Part shown: positions 53,972 to 61,599 of the stretch, piece after piece
Layout: every line of letters starts with the position of its first letter
Position numbering within the stretch: the stretch's first letter is position 1
Origin: Streptomyces durmitorensis
GTDB taxonomy: Bacteria; Actinomycetota; Actinomycetes; Streptomycetales; Streptomycetaceae
Direction: 5' to 3'
Assembly (NCBI RefSeq): GCF_023498005.1
Contig: NZ_CP097289.1
Location: 3,472,001 to 3,536,000 of the forward strand
Length of the DNA stretch: 64,000 nt
The notes under the pieces: generated by a model
What the model was told of the DNA's origin: nothing
Databases searched by the model: none
Seen by the model: only the letters and a program-made list of their open reading frames with translations
Translations under genes and position numbers: made by a program

Positions 53972-54652
53972 TCAGCCCCGAGCTCGGAGACGGTCGGTGC
54001 TGTCCTCGCTGGGCTGTACGACGACGATGCCCTCCCCGGAGAAGCCCATCTGGTAGGCCTCACCGCTGCCGCGCCCGATGAGCGAACCGGCCTTGAAGCT
54101 GCGCTTGCCCTTGACCTTGAGGTTCGGGGACCAGGCGATCAGGGCGTCGGGGTCGACGTACGTCTCGTCCTCGCCGCGGCCGCAGTCGACGACGATCGGG
54201 GTGCCGCGGGAGGTCAGCGCCACCCAGCCCTGACCGGAGATCTTGATGTTCCACAGGCCCTGCCCGGCGAACTTGGCCATCCCCTTGACCCGCTCGACGC
54301 CCCACTGGAGGGACGTGTCGAAGGCGAGGAGGTTCGTGCCGTTCACCGAGAGCGAGTCGCCCGCCAGGTTGATGACGACGACATCGGCTCCGTAGTCGGC
54401 GAGATAGAGCAGGCCGTCTCCGGAGCACTTCATCAGAGGTGCGCCCTCGCCGGTCATCCACTCCTTGGCGATCTGGCGGACCGCGGGAGGATTGGGCTCG
54501 TACGTGACGAACCCTTCGTAGGCGACCATCGACCCCACGCGCGCGAGGAGGTCGTTTCCGCTCTGCATGGCCACCTTGAGCATGTGGTTGCCATGGTTCT
54601 CCATACGGGCGGCGACTGGCGCCGGGGCAAAGCCCGCGAGTTGCTGATTCAT
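53972..54652 (-). CDS. AIM24-family protein (second of cluster)
   Basis: 226 aa. Same fold pattern as its neighbours: LARVGSMVAYEGFVTYEPNP, GDGLLYLADYGADVVVINLA, VNGTNLLAFDTSLQWGVERV, and terminal GIVVVQPSEDST. No signal peptide or membrane helix. Middle gene of a three-gene minus-strand operon, 11 bp after the TerD-AIM24 fusion gene. Confidence 0.88.
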   Translation of the reverse strand: MNQQLAGFAPAPVAARMENHGNHMLKVAMQSGNDLLARVGSMVAYEGFVTYEPNPPAVRQIAKEWMTGEGAPLMKCSGDGLLYLADYGADVVVINLAGDSLSVNGTNLLAFDTSLQWGVERVKGMAKFAGQGLWNIKISGQGWVALTSRGTPIVVDCGRGEDETYVDPDALIAWSPNLKVKGKRSFKAGSLIGRGSGEAYQMGFSGEGIVVVQPSEDSTDRLRARG

Positions 54653-54663
54653 GACGGGCTCCC

Positions 54664-56388
54664 TCAGACCTCGTACGGCTGGACGATGATGAAGTTGCCG
54701 GGAGCGCCCCGGAACTGGAGGTTCACGCTCTCCCCCGTGGAGCCCGCGTACGCGTTGCTGCGCACTCGCACCTGGCTGGAGACGATCGCCTGGGCCGCCG
54801 CCGACCAGGCGACCACGGACTGGCAGTCGGCGAACGTCGTCGGCGTGACGGGCAGGACGACGGGCACACCGTGCGTCTTGACGATGACCGTGCCGCTGCC
54901 CTGGAACTGCATCACGAACAGCGCGCCACCGGGGATGCCGTGCCCCTCGATCCTGCGCACCTCGTGCTGGAGCGTCTCGTCGAACGCGAGGACGTTCTCC
55001 GCGGAGACACAGATCGCGTCACCCTGGAGCTCGATGGGGTGCAGATGCGTGGCTTGCTCGGCGAGGAAGACCTGGCCTCGGCCGGAGCAGCGCATCAGCT
55101 GCATCTCCTGGCCGGTCGCGTTGCCCACGACGCGGCCCGCGAAGCCCGCGCCCTTGTAGCTGAACTCGACCTTGCCCTGGTAGAGCACCATGCTGCCCTG
55201 CCGGGCGAGCACGGCCTGCTCACTGACGCCGAGGTCGACGCGGACCATCTTCTCGTTCTGCTGCGTCCAGCGCTGCCCGGTGGGGGCCTCGCGGTACGCG
55301 GCGAGGGCCGCGGCCACACCGCCGCCCTGCGGAGAACCCTGGGGGAGGCCAGCTCCGTACGGGGACGGGGCGGCGGGCTGACCGGGGAACTGGCCGGGAG
55401 GCTGCTGGCCGGGCTGCTGGCCGTAGCCGGGAGGCATCGGGGCGCTGGGCTGCTGGCCGTAACCGGGCGGCGGGGGCGCCGACTGGCCGGGGACCTGGCC
55501 GAACTGCGGCTGCTGCGGCGGCTGCTGGCCGGGCTGTCCCGGCTGTCCGTACGGCGCGGGGGCCGGCGGGGGCGGCATCGTGCCGCCCTGCGGCTGGTTC
55601 ATCGGCGCCACGATGGTCTGCGCCGCGTGCACCGACGGGTCCACGGGAGCAGGGGCGGGCGGCGGAGTGGCACCCTGCGGCGGCGCGAAATTCTGGGCCG
55701 GAGCAGGGGCGGGCGCGGGGGCCGGAGCGGGCGCGGGGGCCGGTGCCGGGGTCTGCGCGGGTGCCGCGGGGGCGCCGAACGCGGGCGGCGCGGCGGCCTG
55801 TCCGGGCGGGGCGAAGGACGGGGCGCCGGTGGCCTGCGGTGCCTGCGGCGCGGGCTCCTCCTCGGCGACCTCGCCGCCGAAGTTCTTCAGGAGCGCGTCG
55901 AGACCGCCGTCGAAGCCCTGACCGATCGCGGCGAACCGCCAGACGTCCTTCAGATAGAAGTCGCCCAGCATCACGGCACGTTCCGTGGAGAACTCCGCGC
56001 CGTTGAACGAGTAGCGGGCCACTTCCTCGCCGCCCGCGACGATCCGGATGTAGCCGGGTGCGACCTGCGACATCTGCCCGGCGCCGTCGATCGTCGCGGT
56101 GAACGACAGCTTCTTGATCCGGGACGGGATCCGGTCGAGCGTGACCCGGAAGGACTCCGTGTCACCGGCCTGCGCGCCGAGGAGCTGGATGGACTCCTCG
56201 GGCGACTTCGGCTGGTTGAAGAAGATGAAGTAACTGTCGTCCGAGAGGCGCTCGTCCGCGTCCAGGCCGAAGCAGCTGATGTCGAAGCTCAGTCCGGGGG
56301 CGGAGATCTGCACGCCTACGTACAGATCGGTGCCCGCGGTGAGGTCACTGATCTTGGCCTTGTGGCCGCGTTGGAATTCCCTGGCCAT
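54664..56388 (-). CDS. TerD-AIM24 fusion protein with Pro/Gln/Ala-rich linker
   Basis: 574 aa. Residues about 1-180 form a TerD domain: REFQRGHKAKISDL, FDISCFGLDADERLSDDSYF (acidic calcium-site loop DADERLSDD), GGEEVARYSFNGAEFSTERA and GDFYLKDVWRFAAIGQGFDG. About 185-385 is a low-complexity Pro/Ala/Gln/Gly linker. About 390-574 is an AIM24 domain (EQAVLARQGSMVLYQGKVEF to FIIVQPYEV). TerD proteins sense Ca2+ and join membrane-associated stress complexes; the fusion puts AIM24 in that setting. The tail-end PGQQPP repeats resemble linkers of membrane recruitment proteins. Confidence 0.9.
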   Translation of the reverse strand: MAREFQRGHKAKISDLTAGTDLYVGVQISAPGLSFDISCFGLDADERLSDDSYFIFFNQPKSPEESIQLLGAQAGDTESFRVTLDRIPSRIKKLSFTATIDGAGQMSQVAPGYIRIVAGGEEVARYSFNGAEFSTERAVMLGDFYLKDVWRFAAIGQGFDGGLDALLKNFGGEVAEEEPAPQAPQATGAPSFAPPGQAAAPPAFGAPAAPAQTPAPAPAPAPAPAPAPAPAQNFAPPQGATPPPAPAPVDPSVHAAQTIVAPMNQPQGGTMPPPPAPAPYGQPGQPGQQPPQQPQFGQVPGQSAPPPPGYGQQPSAPMPPGYGQQPGQQPPGQFPGQPAAPSPYGAGLPQGSPQGGGVAAALAAYREAPTGQRWTQQNEKMVRVDLGVSEQAVLARQGSMVLYQGKVEFSYKGAGFAGRVVGNATGQEMQLMRCSGRGQVFLAEQATHLHPIELQGDAICVSAENVLAFDETLQHEVRRIEGHGIPGGALFVMQFQGSGTVIVKTHGVPVVLPVTPTTFADCQSVVAWSAAAQAIVSSQVRVRSNAYAGSTGESVNLQFRGAPGNFIIVQPYEV

Positions 56389-56505
56389 ACGTAACGACCG
56401 TCCCCCATCCCGAATGTAAATGCGTCGCGTCAGGCTAACCGGAAAGTCCGACAACGAACCAAGCCGGTACAGACCCGGTACACAACCTCCCGACGCGGCG
56501 GAAGT

Positions 56506-57102
56506 TCACTCGTCGCGGGCGGCGGGCAGATGGGGCAGCCGGTCGGCCGCGACCACACCTTCGAGGTACCCACGAGCCCGCTCCGTCCGGGGGTACGCCT
56601 CGAGGAGCTGCCAGAAGTTGGGCCCGTGCCCGGGGACGAGGAGGTGCGCGAGCTCGTGGACGAGGACGTAGTCGACGACGTACTCGGGCATGCCCTGCAG
56701 CCGGTGCGAAAGGCGGATGCTGCCCTCCGACGGGGTGCACGAGCCCCACCGGGTGTTCTGGTTCGTGACCCAGCGAACGGACGTGGGCCTGGCGCGGCCG
56801 TCGAAGTACTGCTCGGAAAGACGCTCGGCGCGTTCGGAGAGTTCCGCGTCGCCCAGGACCCGCTTGCTCTCCTGGGCCGCGAGCTTGTCGAGCATGACGT
56901 TGACCCAGCGCTGTTCCTCGGCCTCGGACATGCGGGCGGGGATGAGCACGACGGTGCGATCGCCCTCTCGGTACGCGGAGACCGTTCTGCGCCGGCGGGC
57001 GCTCCGTCTGACCTCGACCGCGCTCGCCCCCGAGCCGGGTGACGGCGGGCTGGTCGTGCTGCGCTGTGGGTTTCCGGCGCGGTGCAGTGGGTCGGCGGGC
57101 AC
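56506..57102 (-). CDS. YgjP/M48-type zinc metallopeptidase (DUF45)
   Basis: 198 aa. The zinc-binding helix VDYVLVHELAHLLVPGHGPN has HELAH and a third His ligand five residues on. RWVTNQNTRWGSCTPSEGSI is the conserved block of the YgjP/SprT-like family. The N-terminal about 30 residues are basic. No membrane anchor. By position equivalent to genes beside Rv3196. Divergent from the ThiF-like gene. Confidence 0.9.
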   Translation of the reverse strand: MPADPLHRAGNPQRSTTSPPSPGSGASAVEVRRSARRRRTVSAYREGDRTVVLIPARMSEAEEQRWVNVMLDKLAAQESKRVLGDAELSERAERLSEQYFDGRARPTSVRWVTNQNTRWGSCTPSEGSIRLSHRLQGMPEYVVDYVLVHELAHLLVPGHGPNFWQLLEAYPRTERARGYLEGVVAADRLPHLPAARDE

Positions 57103-57180
57103 GCCCCGACGTTACCCGCTGGGCGTGGGGGAAGTCCCGCCTCCGGGACGGTTCGGCGGGGTATCGCTCCCCGTGCGATC

Positions 57181-57216
57181 GATTAGTACGACGAATACCC
57201 CCTGCCTGTGGACAAC
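57181..57216. promoter_or_regulatory. Bipartite element, copy 1 (with DnaA-box-like part)
   Basis: ATTAGTACGAC, 8 nt, then CCTGCCTGTGGACAAC. TGTGGACAA (57207-57215) is the complement of TTGTCCACA, the Streptomyces DnaA-box consensus. The same bipartite sequence with equal spacing occurs in inverse orientation at 63847-63882. It lies in the divergent gap between the metallopeptidase and ThiF-like genes. Confidence 0.6.
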
Positions 57217-57308
57217 GCTCCGCGGCTGTCGGCCGGGGCGGGCATTCTGGCTGTCGACCGGCGATGCGGACGGGGACCGACAGCGCCGGATGACCACGGG
57301 GGACGACC

Positions 57309-58457
57309 ATGCATCCGATCTTGAAACCGGCATTGCGGCGCGGCTGGCGCGATCTGAACACGATCCAGTTCGGCGTGGCGCCCGCCCATGCCCTGGTGCT
57401 CGGGCCGGTGGACACGGCGACGGGCAGCTTTCTCCAGCTCCTGGACGGGACACGCGGGCTGCCGCTCCTGCGCGACGAGGGCAAGCGGATGGGCCTGCCC
57501 GACGGTCACGTGGACCAGCTGGTGCGGCGGCTGTCCAGGGCCGGGCTCCTGGACGACGCGACGGGCGGCGGCGCGGCGGCCGACGCCCTGCGCAAGCGGG
57601 TCGCGGCCATGGACCGGCTGCGTCCGGATCTGGCCTCCCTGTCCGTCGTGACTCCCGGGCCGGGTGACGGGATGAGGAGACTGGCGGCGCGCCGCGCGAT
57701 GCGGGTGCAGGTGCGGGGAGCGGGCCGGGTGGGGGCGGTGGTGGCCTCGGTCCTGTCCGGGGCGGGCGTGGGGCAGGTCGATGTGATGGAGGGCGGAGTC
57801 GTCGAGCCCTGGGACGTGGCGCCGGGCGGTCTGCCCGCCGACGCGGTCGGCGACCGCAGGGACGCGGCGGCGCAGCGGGTCGTGCGGCAAGCGGCTCCGG
57901 ACAGGCCTCCTCGTCGGGGCCGGAGGGAGGCGGGGACGCAGGGGGAAGCGGAGCCGGGTCTCTCCCTCGTGATCATCGCCCCGCGGGACGGGCTCGACGC
58001 CCACGCCCCCGACCCGGTCACCGCCGAGCCGCTCGTCTCGTCGGGGACACCTCATCTCTATGCGGGCGTGATCGAAGGAACCGGCGTGGTGGGGCCGCTC
58101 GTCCTGCCGGGGGCGACAGCCTGCGCGGGCTGTCTGGCGCTTGACCGCGCGGATCGGGATCCCACCTGGCCACGCATGCTGGCGCAGTGGCGTTCGGGAC
58201 GTGCGCGCCATGTCACCGCGTGCGACCTGGCGCTGTCGACCACGGTCGCGGGCCTTGCCGCCGCGCATGCCCTGGCCTTCCTCGACGGGGCGGAGCCGGT
58301 GAGCGCGGGGGTCCGCTGGGAGGCGTCCGCGCCCGGATTCGACTGGCATGCACGGCCGGTGCCACCGCATCTCACGTGCCCATGCGGGGCGGGTGTGATG
58401 GATAACAGGGAACACCCCGCCGGGGACGAGGAGCCGCACGACACAATGGCCGGGTAA
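57309..58457 (+). CDS. ThiF/E1-like protein, probably catalytically altered
   Basis: 382 aa. Residues about 135-170 show a Rossmann GxGxxG (VRGAGRVGAVVASVLSGAGV) typical of ThiF/MoeB/E1 adenylyltransferases. CAGC near 265 and CPCG near 360 form the four-Cys zinc site of that superfamily. I do not see the usual Arg finger and ATP-binding Asp pattern, and the N-terminal 130 residues (winged-helix-like) resemble precursor-peptide-binding domains of RiPP cyclodehydratases. No YcaO or precursor gene is nearby. Rv3196 is a positional equivalent. Function unknown. Confidence 0.8.
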   Translation: MHPILKPALRRGWRDLNTIQFGVAPAHALVLGPVDTATGSFLQLLDGTRGLPLLRDEGKRMGLPDGHVDQLVRRLSRAGLLDDATGGGAAADALRKRVAAMDRLRPDLASLSVVTPGPGDGMRRLAARRAMRVQVRGAGRVGAVVASVLSGAGVGQVDVMEGGVVEPWDVAPGGLPADAVGDRRDAAAQRVVRQAAPDRPPRRGRREAGTQGEAEPGLSLVIIAPRDGLDAHAPDPVTAEPLVSSGTPHLYAGVIEGTGVVGPLVLPGATACAGCLALDRADRDPTWPRMLAQWRSGRARHVTACDLALSTTVAGLAAAHALAFLDGAEPVSAGVRWEASAPGFDWHARPVPPHLTCPCGAGVMDNREHPAGDEEPHDTMAG

Positions 58458-58498
58458 CCGCCTGACAAGGCGCGGCTGTCTGGGATTTGGAGGGGCGC

Positions 58499-59881
58499 AT
58501 GTCTGATCTTCCCCGGAAGGCGGTAACCCGTACCGCCAAGCTGGCCGCGCTGCCACTCGGCTTCGCCGGGCGGGCGACCTGGGGTCTCGGCAAGCGGATC
58601 GGGGGCAAGTCGGCGGAGATCGTCGGCCGTGAGCTGCAACAGCGCACGGCGGAGCAGCTGTTCAAGGTGCTCGGCGAGCTCAAGGGCGGGGCCATGAAGT
58701 TCGGCCAGGCGCTGTCGGTCTTCGAGTCGGCGCTGCCCGAGGAGGTCGCGGGCCCCTATCGCGCCGCGCTGACGAAGCTGCAGGAAGCGGCGCCGCCGAT
58801 GCCGACGCGCACCGTGCACGCCGTGCTCGCGGAACGGCTCGGCGAGGACTGGCGCGAGCTGTTCCTGGAGTTCGAGGACAAGCCGGCCGCCGCCGCGTCG
58901 ATCGGACAGGTCCACCGGGCGGTGTGGCAGGACGGGCGCGAGGTCGCGGTCAAGGTGCAGTATCCGGGGGCGGGCGAGGCGCTGCTCTCCGACCTGAACC
59001 AACTGAGCCGGTTCGCCCGGCTCCTGGGGCCGCTGATCCCGGGGATGGACATCAAGCCGCTCATCGCGGAGCTGCGCGACCGGGTCTCCGAGGAGCTCGA
59101 CTACAGCCTGGAGGCCCAGGCGCAGCACGCGCACGCCGAGGAGTTCGCGGACGACCCGGATGTCGTGGTGCCCGATGTGGTGCACCAGTGCGAGCAGGTT
59201 CTGGTGACCGAGTGGATCGACGGGGTGCCGCTGTCGGACGTGATCGCGGACGGCACGCAGGAACAGCGGGACCGGGCGGGACAGCTCCTCGCCCGTTTCC
59301 TCTTCTCGGGTCCGGCACGCACCGGCCTGCTGCATGCCGACCCGCATCCGGGCAACTTCCGTCTGCTGCCGGACGAGAAGGACGGCTGGCGGCTCGGGGT
59401 CCTGGACTTCGGCACGGTGGACCGGTTGCCCGGCGGGCTGCCCCCGACCATCGGGCGCTCCCTGCGGATGACGCTCGACGGCGAGGCCGACGCGGTCTAC
59501 GAGATGTTGCGCGAGGAGGACTTCGTCCAGGAGTCCGTCGAGCTCGAACCGGACGCGGTCCTCGACTATCTGCTGCCGATCATCGAACCCATGCTGGTGG
59601 AGGAGTTCACCTTCACCCGGGGCTGGATGCGCGGCCAGGCGGCTCGGGTGGCCGATCCACGCTCCCCCGCCTATCAGTTGGGCAAGCGGCTGAACCTCCC
59701 GCCGTCGTATCTGCTGATACACCGTGTGACGTTGAGCACGATCGGGGTGCTCTGTCAGCTCGGGGCGACGGTGCGGATGCGGGACGAGCTCGAGGAGTGG
59801 CTGCCGGGCTTCATGGAGGAGGGGCTCGAGGAGCTGGAGTCCGAGGAGCTGGAGGCGGACGATCCCGCGGCCGGGGCCTGA
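58499..59881 (+). CDS. ABC1/ADCK/UbiB-family atypical kinase
   Basis: 460 aa from ATG 58499 after GGAGG. The signature KxGQ-type motif is GGAMKFGQALSVFESALPEE near 65. An Ala-rich loop AAAASIGQVHRA replaces the glycine loop, followed by VAVKVQYPG (Lys), HADPHPGNF (catalytic-loop Asp and Asn) and LDFGTVDRL (DFG Asp). Homologous to Rv3197. These proteins are ATPases/kinases linked to quinone or isoprenoid lipid metabolism; exact function in Streptomyces unknown. Confidence 0.93.
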   Translation: MSDLPRKAVTRTAKLAALPLGFAGRATWGLGKRIGGKSAEIVGRELQQRTAEQLFKVLGELKGGAMKFGQALSVFESALPEEVAGPYRAALTKLQEAAPPMPTRTVHAVLAERLGEDWRELFLEFEDKPAAAASIGQVHRAVWQDGREVAVKVQYPGAGEALLSDLNQLSRFARLLGPLIPGMDIKPLIAELRDRVSEELDYSLEAQAQHAHAEEFADDPDVVVPDVVHQCEQVLVTEWIDGVPLSDVIADGTQEQRDRAGQLLARFLFSGPARTGLLHADPHPGNFRLLPDEKDGWRLGVLDFGTVDRLPGGLPPTIGRSLRMTLDGEADAVYEMLREEDFVQESVELEPDAVLDYLLPIIEPMLVEEFTFTRGWMRGQAARVADPRSPAYQLGKRLNLPPSYLLIHRVTLSTIGVLCQLGATVRMRDELEEWLPGFMEEGLEELESEELEADDPAAGA

Positions 59882-59896
59882 CGCCGCGGCTCGCCC

Positions 59897-60088
59897 TCAC
59901 CACCAGGCGGAGTCGAGCCGCCCCTCGATGGCCCGGAGATTCTCGCGGGCGCAGGTGTCACAGAAGTAGCGGCGCTCGCCGTTCTCCACGGAGCAAATCC
60001 AGGTGGGCGGCGTGCCTTCGGCGACCGTGCCGCAGCCGGAACACACGAGATTCTCGGCGCCCGCGGGCTCAGGAGTCTGCTGGTCCAC
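59897..60088 (-). CDS. Small zinc-ribbon protein
   Basis: 63 aa with CSGC and CDTC pairs (VCSGCGTVAEGTPPTWICSV, RRYFCDTCARENL), a four-Cys zinc ribbon plus an extra Cys. Ends in LDSAWW. Conserved small protein of unknown role; convergent with the ABC1 kinase gene, 15 bp away. Confidence 0.88.
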   Translation of the reverse strand: MDQQTPEPAGAENLVCSGCGTVAEGTPPTWICSVENGERRYFCDTCARENLRAIEGRLDSAWW

Positions 60089-60134
60089 CCGGCGACCCTA
60101 TCGCCGCTTCCGGAGGTTCGCCCGGCACAACGCA

Positions 60135-60170
60135 CCGCGGGGGCCGGTCCGTTCGGACCGGCCCCCGCGG
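60135..60170. terminator. Hairpin terminator between zinc-ribbon and wblC-linked genes
   Basis: Perfect 16-bp stem CCGCGGGGGCCGGTCC with complement and loop GTTC. It is downstream of the small gene ending at 60206 (minus strand) and upstream of the zinc-ribbon gene. Confidence 0.85.
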
Positions 60171-60205
60171 GCATCGTGGTGGTGCTCAGTCGGCGTGTCG
60201 CCTCG

Positions 60206-60529
60206 TCACTGCATGACGGCGATGGCGAGCGCGCGCCTGGCGCGCAGCGACGCGCGCTCGGCGCGGCGCTGCATCCGGCGAGCCGCCATCAGACGGGCGG
60301 CCGGGCGCCCGGCCTCGGCCTCACGCATGCGTTCGTGCATATGCGCACGAGCCATGGCTTCTGGGATGAGTTGCATCTCGCGGGTCCTGTTCTGACGCGA
60401 TCCGTTCGCGCCGGTGGTGGTGAAGTCCGGGATTGCGGAGCCTGCGGGCTCAGCGGTGGCTGCCTTCATGGGGGCCTGCTTCTTGGGGTCGTGCGTCAGG
60501 GGGCGATCGATCGTTCCGGTGATGGTCAT
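60206..60529 (-). CDS. Small basic protein coupled to wblC
   Basis: 107 aa. The ATG overlaps the wblC stop (ATGA), so it is translated with wblC. N-terminal ITGTIDRPLTHDPKKQAP, C-terminal half strongly basic and Ala/Arg/Met-rich (RMREAEAGRPAARLMAARRM). No known domain; could be an RNA- or DNA-binding accessory. Being downstream in the transcript it should be induced by antibiotics together with wblC. Confidence 0.78.
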   Translation of the reverse strand: MTITGTIDRPLTHDPKKQAPMKAATAEPAGSAIPDFTTTGANGSRQNRTREMQLIPEAMARAHMHERMREAEAGRPAARLMAARRMQRRAERASLRARRALAIAVMQ

Positions 60530-60894
60530 GCCGCTACCGGGTTCTTGCGCGGACGGCCACGCGGCCGCTTGCGGGCAACGACCACACCCTGGACGAAGAG
60601 CTCGCCGCCCCAGACGCCCCACGGCTCACGCCGCTCCTTGGCGCCGGCCAGGCAGGCCTCCATCAGCGGGCAGGTACGGCAGAGGGACTTGGCGTACTCG
60701 ACGTCCGCCGGCGACTCGGCGAAGAAGACCTCCGGGTCGTAGGCACGGCAGGGGACGGGTACGCCGAGGTTCTCGATGGCGTCGTCGAGCGCGGTGAGCG
60801 CGGTCAGGGGAGTCAAGGTCGGGTCCTCCGTGGGAGCGGGCGGGGGGAGAGTCTCTGAAGGCGGTACGGACGGGGCGTGCGCTTCGAGTTGCAC
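60526..60894 (-). CDS. wblC: WhiB-family iron-sulfur regulator WblC (WhiB7)
   Basis: 122 aa. The four cluster-ligating Cys are in VPCRAYDP, SLCRTCPLMEAC (Cys-x2-Cys-x5-Cys), then the GVWGG turn and a C-terminal AT-hook RPRGRPRK, which together identify WhiB7/WblC. With principal sigma factor region 4 it activates intrinsic antibiotic-resistance genes at AT-rich promoters, including its own. It is preceded by a long leader (60895-61540) with attenuator and leader ORF. The next gene overlaps its stop. Synteny with uvrD2 and mycoredoxin matches whiB7 in Mycobacterium. Confidence 0.95.
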   Translation of the reverse strand: MQLEAHAPSVPPSETLPPPAPTEDPTLTPLTALTALDDAIENLGVPVPCRAYDPEVFFAESPADVEYAKSLCRTCPLMEACLAGAKERREPWGVWGGELFVQGVVVARKRPRGRPRKNPVAA

Positions 60895-60995
60895 GGTGGT
60901 GTTTTCCTCGTCTGGTCGTGCCGGCCTGGGTCGGCCGGTTGGCGGCTGGTACCGGGTCTTGCTCGGCCCCTTCGCTCCGTCATCCCGTTTTTGGG

Positions 60996-61038
60996 AAAAC
61001 AGAAGGGCCGCGGATCCCGGGTGGGGTTCCGCGGCCCT
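60996..61038 (-). promoter_or_regulatory. Rho-independent attenuator in the wblC leader
   Basis: On the minus strand an 11-bp stem (AGGGCCGCGGA and complement, plus 3 inner GC pairs) is followed by TTCTGTTTT. It ends about 100 nt before the wblC ATG and after the leader ORF, exactly where a terminator-attenuator controlling wblC would sit. Confidence 0.85.
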
Positions 61039-61048
61039 GAAGGCGCCG

Positions 61049-61067
61049 GTCTGATCGAGGATCAGAC
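61049..61067 (-). promoter_or_regulatory. Hairpin covering the leader ORF stop codon
   Basis: Perfect 8-bp stem GTCTGATC/GATCAGAC with a 3-nt loop. The TGA stop of the leader ORF (61064-61062) lies inside the stem, so a terminating or stalled ribosome would disrupt it. It is 11 bp from the attenuator stem. Confidence 0.7.
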
Positions 61068-61436
61068 TGGATCACTCCAGGGTTCGAGCCCACGGAAGGC
61101 CCACATCGTGTGGTGCTGCTGCGTCGTCTGGTGCTGCGTCTTCTTCTTCGATCCGGCACCGGCTGCGGCAAAGGCATAGGCCTGCGCCTGTGCCGTCACT
61201 ACTGCTTCCGGTGCCTTGGTCGCTCGCTCGCTGCCTTCATTGACCTCACGCATCGGAAGAACGTTGAGACGCGGGAGGGACAGAGGCAGGACAGAGGACT
61301 CCGGACGGATGGCGGCGGCAGCGATGCCACCGGACAGACCGGTGCCCAGGTTCGAGAAGCCGAGCAGGCAGGAAGCGACGACCGAGCGATCGGTCATTTT
61401 CGCGGTGCTGATGAAGCTCTCGTTGATGCTGATCAC
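61062..61436 (-). CDS. Leader ORF upstream of wblC, unknown 124-aa protein
   Basis: 124 codons from GTG 61436, preceded by AGGAGG at 8 nt, an excellent ribosome-binding site. The first 60 codons have coding-type GC3. N-terminus ISINESFISTAKMTDRSVVA, then Gly/Ala/Leu-rich SCLLGFSNLGTGLSGGIAAA, a Gln/Thr/His-rich stretch, and an aromatic C-terminal end HTMWAFRGLEPWSDPV. An internal ATG would give the 14-residue peptide MWAFRGLEPWSDPV, a plausible regulatory uORF. Located inside the wblC leader; translation probably controls the attenuator. No family recognised. Confidence 0.65.
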   Translation of the reverse strand: MISINESFISTAKMTDRSVVASCLLGFSNLGTGLSGGIAAAAIRPESSVLPLSLPRLNVLPMREVNEGSERATKAPEAVVTAQAQAYAFAAAGAGSKKKTQHQTTQQHHTMWAFRGLEPWSDPV

Positions 61437-61500
61437 TGGAATCGCCTCCTCTCGGCGTCTATGGGATCGGCCGGAACCGATCCTGCGGGCTATTAAGTAC

Positions 61501-61542
61501 AGCACGGGGCGAGGGCTTCGGAGAAGCCGCCGTTCCCGTGCT
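61501..61542 (-). promoter_or_regulatory. Structured 5' end of the wblC leader
   Basis: AGCACGGG (61501-61508) pairs with CCCGTGCT (61535-61542), and an inner hairpin GGCTTC/GAAGCC is nested. With a start point near 61540 this would form a hairpin at or very near the 5' end of the transcript. Confidence 0.6.
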
Positions 61543-61546
61543 TAAG

Positions 61547-61587
61547 AACCTATGGGTCTTCCTTGCGCCTGCGCAAACTATTTTTTC
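61547..61587 (-). promoter_or_regulatory. WblC/WhiB7-type promoter of wblC leader
   Basis: Minus strand: AT-rich GAAAAAATAGT (61587-61577) lies immediately upstream of -35 TTGCGC (61576-61571), spacer 18 bp, -10 TAGGTT (61552-61547). An AT-rich block next to a -35 is the hallmark of WhiB7-activated promoters, and it stands out in this GC-rich genome. It gives a leader of about 645 nt before wblC. Confidence 0.8.
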
Positions 61588-61599
61588 GACGAGTTTGAA

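Noticed and set aside
57207..57215. Single DnaA-box match as a replication origin
   Set aside because: One isolated box is not an origin, and no dnaA/dnaN genes or box cluster are present.
57309..58457. ThiF-like gene as part of a thiazole/oxazole peptide cluster
   Set aside because: No YcaO, dehydrogenase or precursor peptide in the neighbourhood; the locus is conserved housekeeping synteny.
61062..61436. The wblC leader ORF as a RiPP precursor with core peptide MWAFRGLEPWSDPV
   Set aside because: No modification enzyme, protease or exporter gene is adjacent. Its place inside the attenuator leader explains it better.
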